DNA of 64,000 nucleotides from Mesaphorura yosii. Taxonomy: Eukaryota > Arthropoda > Collembola > Poduromorpha > Tullbergiidae. A model generated the notes under the pieces. That model had not been told where the DNA came from and ran no database searches. It worked only from the letters and a program-made list of their open reading frames with translations. The position numbers and the translations under genes were made by a program. Shown here piece after piece: positions 25,892-37,800 of the stretch. How positions within the stretch are numbered: the first letter of the stretch is position 1; every line of letters begins with the position of its first letter. The stretch spans positions 120,747 to 184,746 of the forward strand of contig WIXG01000136.1 of NCBI GenBank assembly GCA_009869945.1, in the 5' to 3' direction.

Positions 25892-28800
25892 GTTTGTTTA
25901 AATTATTTTTTTATAAGACACTTCCGGTCAAGCAATCATACCTGGACCTAAATCCAAAGACGGGAACCGAAATCTAAGCTTCTAATAAGTCTTTAGAGAC
26001 ACGCTGCAGGATTTGAAACTGGAATACTGTAGTAAATGTCTCAATATGAGTGCATGAAGGGGAACTGGCAAGCAAGAACGCCTTTTCACATCAATACTTT
26101 CTATTCACAATTCCCAAAAGTACACAAAGTTGGAAGGGTAAGGCGTAGTGGATAGTTATTTATGGCGCTGTGTCTAATGAGATTAGTCTAAAAAAAAGAA
26201 GGTAGCGGCTTAAACAGTGCATCAGTACTAGAAATTACGTCTAAGTAATAAATTTCATTAATGCGGAAGGAATCCGTGAGAGCGCATAAACCTTCGTGTT
26301 TAGAAATGCAGCATTTAACCCTCTTCTAACAAAAACGTGGTTGAGCTTTAAGCAGAATCCGAATGCTTGTTTACAATTTCGTGGAGTTGTAAGAAAGAAT
26401 TATTACTTCTATTGAGCAGGAATCGAGGAGTTGTGCAACACCCTTGGCCTAAGCTTAAGACCTAGCCTTTCTTGGTATAAAGTTAAAAAGTATTTGACTT
26501 GTATTTGGTTTGTATTAAGTTTCATTGACAGCAAGCGCATAATAGGAAATAAGCTTGTAATTCATTTTCTTTTCTTACAACACGAGCAATACCTCTTCCT
26601 GGCCGTGTAATTTTTGAGTGACGTGAGCCGCAGTGCGTAGTTTTTGTTGAACAAGTGCGCATCTCATTCCATGCACGTAACATAATCTTCCACATCCTCA
26701 TACGTGCAACTGCAAAGAAGAAATGTGTTTTGAAGAAAAGTTTAATACCCCTTTGCTTGAGTTGAATACTTCTTTGAGACACCTGAGTACGTACAAGCAA
26801 TGGAATTTCAACGTCCCAATCCCAAGCGGGCGGCTTCAGCTTGCCCTAAAGACATTTAGGACTCACAAACATTGTAATGATGAAAAACTGGTTTGAAACA
26901 AGTCTTGTCAGTATATTTATGGCCCTCAGTCCATTGCATTGTTGCAACCATCGCGCATTGAGGACCACTGCGTCCAACTTCGTATCAAAAGTTCACATAT
27001 TCTTTTTATTTGCTGAGATTGACTTTACGCTTGTGCGGATTGGGTGACGGTTAAAAATATGCAAATCTGCGACGGCAGACTCATGCGCCAGGCATAAGAG
27101 CGAAAGAATTTGTCAAGAGTGTCTCGACGATAACAGTTGATAACGCCGAAAGTGAAGGCCCAGTCTCTCTTGACTGGGGTCCTATATATAATTAGTATCT
27201 GAAGTTGTCTACGCAGTGTCCGGTTCGATTCTGTAGTAGACATTGCTGGAAATCACCTCTGACCCTGAACCAGGAATAAGAAAAGTGCGAGTGCCGCTAT
27301 CAACCGCAAAGTCCCAATTTGAATAGACAAAATCAAAGTGCTATCAAAATTGTGAGTGTGGGACAATAATCGTGGCTACGTGAAGTGATGCAAAGTTAAG
27401 CGTGTTTTGAGCTATAGTTAGTGGTGTTGTACAAAATATTGCCGGCCTAACTAGTGGGAACATTACGATTACTTACGGTAAGATAGGGCGAATTCGAATT
27501 GCATCTTGCTAGATTTTAAATATTTCACATTTCTAATCGAATGGACGCAAAGATTTTGACGATTCGAGTATTGAATGAATTCCGAATACAACATTTTCAA
27601 CATGATTTGTTTCTCTCGAAATAAGGGAATTACTTGCTTGGATTTTTATTCCGACCGCATGCATGCGCGTATGATTGGATTCGTATGCCGTCATGCAATG
27701 ATGGACATCTGCATTGTTGACTGAACACGGTGTAGGAAGCAGACTTAATTACACTCTCGATAGGCTAACAATACGGTCTGCGTGCGTATTTTTCATTGTT
27801 AACGCTGGGTTCGTGAATCTGTAACAAATGTGTGCTTAAATCGGAACAATTCCTTCATTATCATAACAAAGAGTGTTTAAATCTACTACAGTCTATCTTT
27901 CAGCGGTGGATTGTTGTAGAAAGTGAATTTTAGTTTTATTTCTTTTCTGTGATCACAATGTGGTCATTATTATCTGATCCATATCCGTCTGGGTTTAAAA
28001 TGTAAGCAAAACTGCGACGGGACAGCAGATTGCAAATTTCACTGCTTGTTTTACCTCGCCAGGCCTCACTCAAGTTTTGGTCATCGTCACAGGCTATAAA
28101 TCGAGCGACAGTTTTTTTATTTCATCGAAAGGAAAAATGAAAAACAGAGTGAGATTTTACAGATTTCGCGTAGCATTGCCAAAATTAACATAAAGTTATT
28201 ATCTGAAGCATAACATAGGGGTTCGTACTGTTGACATTTGAACCAGTGCAAAGCAGTTTAGGCAATTAGCTGAGTCGTGTCAGATCTGCCATACGGTTTC
28301 ATTTTCAGTTCATTTGAAATGGAGGACAAACTGTTTAAAGGACTTTCTGGGGTATGAATGACACTCACACTTCAATCTGCTGTCATTTGATATTTTGACA
28401 TCCGCACGTGCGTTGCACCTGCAGACGGCAGAGGCAAGCAAGCCGCGTGTGAAATTACATTAGTGTGGTCAAGAATCACAATCATGAACATGCAGACGCA
28501 CTTTGAAAAGGCTCAACTCGGCCATTACAAGCTTTAACAATGCAGAAAGTCTGGCTCGTACAAATTCTTTGGTTGTTAGTTTATATTACGTATTGTTTAA
28601 AGAATCTCAAGAGCAGTAACAAAAAATAAGGCCACCGAACTGCACCTACCATTCACTGCATTCTTGTAATTGCTCAGGTACAAATGAGAAGTAGAAGAAG
28701 CACAACCCCAAGCGGGGCCATCCTTTTTGTGGCAAAGAAATACGAATGCTTAGCCTCATTCCACTAATTTTAAGTGAAGTGAGCACTGAGCACGGTGGAG

Positions 28801-31800
28801 ATCACGAATTAAATTGTTCTGCCGCACACTTTGGATGACTCTTGGAGCTGAGTCTTTATTTGTATAATCGGCACAGAGTTTTGATTCGATTCTGTTGATT
28901 TTACACTTGCATTCCACCTCGACAGTAATTTGTCACGAATATTCACAACTTGTGCCCATTATTCAATTTATTGCATTCTTTTCATGTGAATTAGGAGTCG
29001 TAAAATTGAGTTCGGATGGATGAAAGAGCGATTTTCTTGAGCAGCATAAGAAAGAACCTAGTGAATTTCCTCCGGCATCGCAATTCACATTCATTTCAAT
29101 GCTTTTTGAGCATTTGAACTCTCATCGAACTTAATTATTGTTTATCCTTTACTCTTATGGTTTGGTGTGATTTGGTTTACAACGTAGGAGAATTTATCTG
29201 AGAAATGCTACCATGCCAATCACTGCAAGGCATTATATTATAGATTGCATGGCATTCTTTAAAGTGAATGCTACCTCAATCAATGCTGAATGATTACGAG
29301 GTGGCGAAATTAAAGATTTTATCAAGCGCATTCCAAAGCCAAATTGCAGATGTGCAAAGTCGATGGCGATGGCGGGGCAGATTTGCAGTTTCATTGACGA
29401 TCAGGCGTCTGCTAACTGCTACGGCTCAGTAGTAATATGTGGCGATGGCGAGTCATAACTTTTAAAACGGGATTTTTTATCAAGTTGAGAGAGACAGGTT
29501 AATTCTTTCACTCGCTCTCCAACAATGTATCGAAGAAGGGCATTTTAAAAAGTCCACACAACAGCTTCGCATGAATAGTTTTAATGCTAATGCGAATGGG
29601 GAATGCTGGCGTCAGTGTGAATGTGAAAAAGAGCTCTGAGGCTTTTACCACACATTATGATGTGGAATTTAAGAATATTATTTATGCAAATGCACATTCT
29701 GTATGTGCACGTGAAAAATACCTTCAAGTCTTGACTCCTCTACAATGTATGCGCAACAACCACCGAACAACCGAAACAAAACAGCCAAAAAGGCCAAATC
29801 AGTGTCATTCAAATGGTATTTATATACTTCATTACGCGTGAAGTGGATATTTTGCCCAAGGGTTAAATTATACTGTATATATGGTTCTGCATATTTCTTG
29901 TGTGGTCAACTCATTTTGTGTACGCTGACCGAGTTCCGGGTTTATATTTAGATGCATGGTAAAAGGCTTCATTAAACCGTTCACACTTCATTTACTTTCA
30001 AAGAATTTGAGTGCACGCCTGCCGAAACTAATGACACGAAGATCAAGTGCATTCACATGTTGACTGTTGAGTGGTAACTCAATGCATTATTGCTCTTTTT
30101 TCGGTTTCAGGAAGCCCCTGGAGAGTGAATGTTGTAGAAAGTAAAGAGAAAGCTTCTTCACCCATCCTCGCAACAATGGATCATCACAAATCGGACGCAG
30201 GTGGCGATTATTTGATGATCAAGGGCGAACCAGTTCGTCATGTTCGGTTCGGGAAGACAACAAACTTTGAAATCTCTGCTCCTGGATTCAGCCGGGAAGC
30301 AATCGATGTCACCGTCCTATGTAAATGCCATTTAGCCTAATTCAGCGAGCATTAAATCTGACGAAAGCTTCGGCTTGTGATCTCTGGCGAAAGTTCCTCA
30401 TCTCAATGAATGTCGTTTAATTTCAGCGCCTACAAGAAAGCCATTATCATATCGTCTAATTGACGAGGGCAGCGGCATATTTGTGTTGGAATTCACACCG
30501 TCAGATGTTGGCACACATTTGGTTGAAGTAGTCGTGGCCGGCCGACGGATTTCTGCAATTGCCAAAGTGTACAATTCGTCCTTAATTAAAGTTTTGGACG
30601 TGTCACCGTGCGTAAGTTCTTTTATTACTTTTGAAAGATGGTTATTAGCCGGATAAAATTTAAGTAGTTGTAGTTGTTAAGTTAAGTAGTAGTTTAAGAA
30701 CTGAAACGAACCTGTCAAGCTGAGTACAAGCAAGTGAAAACAACAATCATGACTCATCGACTTTCTCCGACAGGTTATTGGACAAACATCACAGTTCAAA
30801 GTGGATGCAAGCCAGGCCGGTGAAGGGCAACTTGAGATTTCTATAAATGACGGCGAATTGCCAAATCAAGTGAGAGTTTTGGGCGGAGGTTGCTGTCTTG
30901 TCTCGTTTACACCGGAGCAAGCCAAACCGCATGCGATTGACATCAAATTTAATGGGGAGACAATTCCCGGATGTCCAATTCAGTGCCAAGTCGCTGACAC
31001 AAGAAATGTGGCAGTGTCTCTTTCCGGTCTTGAACTCATTCCCGTACATCAAGTATCAAGATTCCAAATTGCCGTGGACGGCTCAAGCTCTGCGGAACTC
31101 GCTGTCTCCGTCAAAGGACCAAGTGGAGATTTGCCTGTGAAGGTTTCTGGTAAGCTTGCCGTCTATCGACGATAGCTGTCGCTCATTTGTTGTCTCCTTG
31201 TAACACATATACTTTATAACAGGTTCCGTAAGATCCGGTTTTACTGCCGAATGTAAGTTCATTCTTCACCATTACATGTATAATGTTCTTAATAGTTGTG
31301 GCCGGGTCGTCTATATTAGAATGAATTTCTATTGAGACGGACGGCAATAAGCTCTTTTGCAATAGCTTTGCCACGTGCTATTTGTTACTTTTCCAGTTAC
31401 TCCAAGAGAGGTTGGGCCTCATTCTATCACGGTGCATCACAATGGCTCACCTGCAAACGGTACCTGTCAATGAAAGCATGATGAGGCTTTTGATTTCGTC
31501 TAATTGGATGTGTTTGTCCTTGTTTTAGGAACGCCATTTTTAAGTAAAGCGTACGACGCCAAGAGAGTTTATGTTTCGCCAGTGCCAAGAGGTATTTTTC
31601 AATACCATACATATTGTTCTTCCATTTTCTTCATGCCTGTGTTTTGTCTTTAAAGGTGCTCTGGGACGTTCAATCCAGTTCACCGTAGACGCAAGTCAAG
31701 CAGGAGAAGGAAATCTTGAAATCACAATTGGAGCCAAAGGACGCAATGTCCCAACACAAGTGCATCCTCAGGGCGGTGCCAGATTTGCTGTGAGCTTTGT

Positions 31801-34800
31801 CCCTCTTGAACCAGTTGACCACACGGTTACGGTGACATTCAACAAGGAACCCGTTCAAGGTAAGTTTTGCTGGTGAAGCCTAGTGTTAGTGCCCATTTCG
31901 TTAATGTCATGTCTGGAACATTTTGAAGGTTCACCTTTTCAAGCGTCTGTCTCAGCGGATGCTGGTCAAATAGTTGTAACTGGGCCAAGTCTGGCATCAA
32001 CGCCGATTGGTAAAACAGCAACTTTTTCCCTCAACAATGTCCACAGCTCCTTAGATGATGTGGAGGTTGCTGTGGAAGGTAAGAGTTCACATGCTTACAA
32101 TTTCTCAAGCGAAGAGACTTATATTGCAGTCCTACGTCCTACGTTTTATGATTTGTCATGGGCTGATGAATTTTCATATAGCAAAAGCGAGAAGCATTAC
32201 ATAAATAGATTATGAACGAGTGCCTGTGCCCGTGTGACACCTTTTCTGCCTTCTCTATGTTTTCAGTTTCTTACTCTTTCATTATGTCCAACCACCATTC
32301 TTCTTCTCCTATTTTAAGACCGTCGTGATGATCTTGATAAGTTAGAATTGTTACGCTACGTTTGTTTCTGCCCAAACTGCTCATTTACATATATGTAAGA
32401 TTCGTAGTGCCGAACGCCATGCTTCAAGTGTGCTTTCAATTCATACTTGTACTTTAGTTGTTTAGTTTGTGCACCCTCGCATTAATGTAAATTACGCGTT
32501 AAGTACCGAAATTCAAGATTATAGTCTCGATAGCTCTGCTGCAATTTCAATGCTCCTGTACATTTCCTTCACTCATTATAGTTTTGTGTTTTTTGTTTCT
32601 TCTCTTGCAGGACGTCATTCCTCTTCTTCTTCCACTTTTCACTACCGAGATAGACGTTATTAAATACTTGTGACTCTATTCTTACCTCATTTTGTTCTTG
32701 ATTTTATGTACAATTCATTGCTATATACTCTATAACACGCATTTTAACTGCTTGCTAATTGCCATATTAGACGCTTGTAACCATAATAGATTAGAAGGAA
32801 TTGGGACGCTTATCGAGCTTTTAATAGAGGAATTTTATTGCTATGTTCAAAGAAACGTGCTTGTTTGATGCTTGGATCAATGAAGAGAATAGCAATACGA
32901 GAGGCCGAATCTCGTATTTATAGTAAATAGTAACCATTAACCAACTGTCTGTCGTGCAGCGGGGTTTGTGTTGATATCTAATCAATAATTGAATTCGAGC
33001 AATAATTATGCACGAAGATGCATCGAGAACTCTGCCAACTCTTCCTTAGCATAAACCCCCAGCATAGAACTCAACCTTACCAATGCCTTTGCGTGGTTAA
33101 CATTCGTCATATCAAGGCAAGTTGGTAACAATGCTACAATTAACATAACTTAAAAGAAAGTGAAGTTGAAACTAATTCCATTAATCATGAAACTATTCAA
33201 GTACGAATAAATAAAAATATTTCAATTCTTCGTGGTTTTTTTCATCATTTCTTCTTCTTTGGTGTTTAATCTCTTAAAATCTCAAGCTGACTACAGACAC
33301 GATTAAATGGGAGTCCCAAATAGAGACGGGGCCAATTTTTGTGACAAATAAATCTACCTGTATTAAATGCCGCATGACTAGACCGAAAAATCTACATTGA
33401 CGTTAGACGCCAAAGGTTAAACAGACCTTTCTACGAGCTAATTTACCCGACTTGACCTTGGGACAAAAGTTTGGACAAAATAAGCTAACTGACAAACCTC
33501 TGAAACTTGTGACTCGCAGGACCAGGAGGTAACATTTCACCTAAAATTTACGAAAAGACAAAGGACACTTTCGGAGTAGAGTTCATGCCAAGACAGCCCG
33601 GAGAACACCGAATATCAGTTCTGCTGAAGGGAGTTCCGGTTCCAGGTAAGTCCCAATCCTTCCTTCATGTTCTCATCGAGTGTAACCTGAAACACATTTT
33701 TACGTAGGATCACCGTTTCTCAGCAAAATTTACGACGTCAATGCCATAAAAGTGAAAGACACTTCGAATGGAGTCATTGGAAAGCCTGTGACATTTTTGG
33801 GTAGGAGCAATTTAATTTAGTAAGCAAACTGGGTCCAAATTATGTACATTTACCCTGTCGTCCTTATGCTTCAGTTGAGACAAGCCAAGCCGGGCCCGGA
33901 AATTTGGAAGTAACTGTAAATGGTACGTTGCTTTCGCTTAGAAAAGAAATACGCTGTGGTTTTCATGTGTAAACTTCTTCAGGTGGCCAAGTACCGACTT
34001 CTGCTCAAGCTCAAGGAAGCCATACATATGCAATTTCATTTACACCGAAAGAAGTCAAGACGCACCTGATTGAACTTAAATTCAATGGGGAAGACATTCC
34101 AGGTTCGTCTCCACTTTTAATTTCGATTATAAGACATTAACAATACATTAACTTTCCCTGTGTGATTCGATTACAGGGAGCCCGTTCAGATGCGAAGTTG
34201 CCGATGCTTCAAAAGTTACTCTATCGGGTGATGGGCTGGAGAAAGTGCCTGTGGGGCGAAGAGCAACATTTCTCATTGAACCTGAAGGCGTGTTTGGACC
34301 ACCTGAAATTAGTGTTATCGGACCATCCAAAAGATCCGTCCATTCTTCTATTCAAATTCCATCAGAGAATAAATTCTTGGTCGAGTACGTTCCCGTAGAT
34401 GTTGGTAAGGACTTGAGGCACTTTCGTTGAAATTGTCGATATGCGTCAATCAAGCACAAAACTGAACTGTTTCAGGGGATCATGTTGTAGATGTGTCCGT
34501 TGGTGGTTTGCCTGCACCGGGTAAGAAAATGGTAACACGTATGAAAAATCTAATCAAGCCCAGAAAAACTAATCAATTTTAATTCGCTCATTTGCAGGAA
34601 GTCCGTTCCTTGTGAAAGCTTACGATGCGAGTAAAGTACGAGTGGCTGATATTTCTCCTGGAGTTCGTGGAAAGCCCGTATATTTCTCAAGTGAGAATTC
34701 TGAACTAAATTGTATCTGCCGTGTGTAAACAGTGGGATATTTATGGTATTGTGTGACATTTCCACAGTTGATGCAAGTCAGGCAGGTGCAGGGAATTTGG

Positions 34801-37800
34801 AAATCATTGTATCGGTTGGCGGAAGGAATGTGCCAAATTACGTTCAGGCTGAAGGGAACGCAAAATTCCGTGTCAACTTCCGACCGCATGAGGCAGCACC
34901 TCATACACTATCGGTTCGATTTAATGGAGAACTGGTTCCTGGTTTGTTAAGATCGTTTTTATTGACTTGATCGATTCAAGAGCGGAGAATTTGACATCGC
35001 TTCTACTTTATAGGATCTCCATTTACATGCAAAGTTACTGATTCCAGCAGTATCGTCGTTTCTGGAGCTGCTTTGAAACTAGCTGCAATGAACCAGCCAG
35101 CATCGATAGTCATCGATCCTCAAGGGTCCGAAGTTTCCTCTTGTGCAGTTTTAGTTTTGACGCCTTCTGGCACACACTTACCAATCAACATGACAGGATC
35201 ACTTCCAGACAAATTACTAGCTACTTTTACCCCAATTGAAGTTGGTAAGTCGTTTATGTTCGTGAATAAACAGCGATTTCGAGTTTGTTGGCGAGTCTTG
35301 CTATGATAATTCTATCCACTTGCAGGTCCTCACGCGATTTCGATCACGCTGGATGGTGAGCCAATTCCAAACAGCCCTTTTAATTGTAATGTATACAATG
35401 TGGAAAGGGTGCGCATTACTGGATTGAAGGATGGACGTTTGGGAGAGCCAATTACATGTATGTCAGATTGATTTTGAATCTGCAATGGCAATATACCGAA
35501 TTGAATTGAATTTGAAGAATAATAATTTCCTTGTTCTCTTTCAATGCAGTTACTGTAGATGCTTCGCAAGCAGGTAAATGGTGCTTATCGATGAGACAAA
35601 TCCGTATGGTTTATTCAAATCTTTTTTACTTTTTAAAATAGGCGAGGGCACTTTGGAACTTGTTGTAACCACTGGCAAGCAATCCTTGAGAGCAGAAGTC
35701 ACAGCCAGAAGTCGAGGGTTGTATGATGTGACTTTCGTCCCACAAGAAGCAACGCTCCATTTCGTCAACATCACATTCAACGATGTGGATGTGATTGGGA
35801 GCCCTTTTGAATGTGCAGTTGAGGACCCTGCGTATGCTGGAATTGCAAATGGTGTCCACAGCATGGATCTTAGGAATGAAGGCAAATCACCTACTCCTGG
35901 AATCATCACAAGTGGCTTGGAGGCGGTCATTGCTGGCACAAGTGCGTACGTGGACTTCCAGAAGAAGGGGTCGGAAGTTCCAGTTGTAACTGTATCAGGT
36001 AGTTGCCAACAGCTGCTTGTTTGAAGTTCGCGATAGAGTCTTGAATCGATCCTATCTTACGTTTCAATTTTTCTCAACCAGGACCAGAAGGAGCGAGCAA
36101 TATCAGAGTGAAAACCAGAACGCTTCCATCTGGATTTATTCGTGCAGAATTTACACCGGATCGCGTTGGGAATTACGTCATTTCAATCAGGGATGGCGCG
36201 ATGAAGTACCCTCAACCGCTGACTGTCAGAGTGTTTGATCCACTTCTTGTTCGTCTGAGGGATAAGTCGGAATCCTGCCATTTAGGACAAGATTTTAGTT
36301 TCAAAGGTATACTGGCATATAAAAGCCTTGTAGTTAGTGTTATTGTAATGATTCTCTTTCTTTACAGTTGACCTATCCCGATCCGGTCTGGACATGGATG
36401 CTGACGATAGTTTAGACATCAAAGTGACGGCAGGATTAGAGACGATTCCTTGCTACAAAAGAAACATGGGCAAAGGACTATTCATCATTTCTTTCAAACC
36501 GATGATTCCACTTCCCCATCGAGTTCATGTTTTGTGCCATGGTTATAATGCCAAGGGCTGTCCATTTGATCTAATAATCGCTGACAGTGGCACTCACTCG
36601 AAGGACACAGTTGCGACTGGACCGGGACTTTACATGGCAAGATGCTCACGCTCCGCTGGATTCACCATTCTCACGAAGGGTTCGTCCGGCAGAGATTTTG
36701 ATGTTGTGGTGAGTGGGCCTGGAGGAGTGGCAGTTCCAGTCAGATGTTACCAACAACGGGACGGGAATTTGAGGGCAGAGTTCTCTCCAAATCTTCCGGG
36801 AGGTAAGTGGCGAGTCATTACAAACCATCGAACGTATTTATGCAATTTGCTTTACATTCTGAACCTGTTTCAGATCATGAAGTAGCAGTGTATCACAGAA
36901 GCAAACAAGTGAAAGGGTCTCCCTTCAGCTGCAACGTGTTCGACCCACAAAAGGTGCTGATCGGAAGTCTCCCTTCAGTTTTAAGCGTGGGACAATCTGT
37001 TATATTACCAGGTAATTGTGAATGCTAGTTTCAGTCCTTCGTGAACCTGAAAATGTTGATACTTTCACAGTTGATTTGCACGAGGCCGGCCGAGCTCTCC
37101 TCGAATCTGATGTGACTGGGCCAGAAGGTTTACCGAAACCATTATTCCCGTATGACGACGAGCGACATGGAAATAATGTTCTCCGGTTCACCGCAAAAAG
37201 ACCTGGAAAGTATAAAATCATGCTTTCATACGGAGGCGAACCCGTACCAGCGTGTCCAATTATTATACAAGCAGAAGAGGCTGGGGCTGCTAAAGCCGAA
37301 GGGAATGGTCTCAACTTCTGCCACGTTGGTAAAACGTCCAGCTTTTCTATCATTGGACCTGGTCTTCCCGGACACCCAGAAGTAAGTTTGGACACAGAAT
37401 TATGTTTGTCGCAAAGCGCACACAAATATCATACGACCATTGTTTTCAGGTCGTTGTTGAAGGCCCGGATTCTGTTGCCAAATGTGAAGTGAAACGGTTA
37501 AGCGACTCAGGTCACTTTCAAGCATCGTTCGTCCCAACAGAAATTGGAGTGTTCGACATTCGCGTCACATGGGCTGGCGTTGACATACCAGGTAGGCGAG
37601 TTCGTCTTAATTTTGAGCGCCCAGCCATCCATGACTGAATAACTGGAAGAGAATCTTGGTCCAGGCTCTCCCTTCCATCCAAGAGTGGTTGATGCCACCA
37701 AATTGCGAGTAATCGGAGGATGGGAGGCACATTGCGATAATAATAAGGTTATGCAGTTGGCCGTCGGAGAAGAAAGGAAAATTGCATTTAATACAACGGT

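Noticed and set aside
25696-25977. Read-through of jitterbug exon 12 into intron 12 as a short C-terminus
   Set aside because: The next exon joins in frame and restores the repeat motif PGSPW. The intronic extension has no poly(A) signal nearby and no conserved feature.
27225-27240. GGTTCGATTC resembling a tRNA B-box
   Set aside because: No A-box or cloverleaf can be formed at the right distance upstream.
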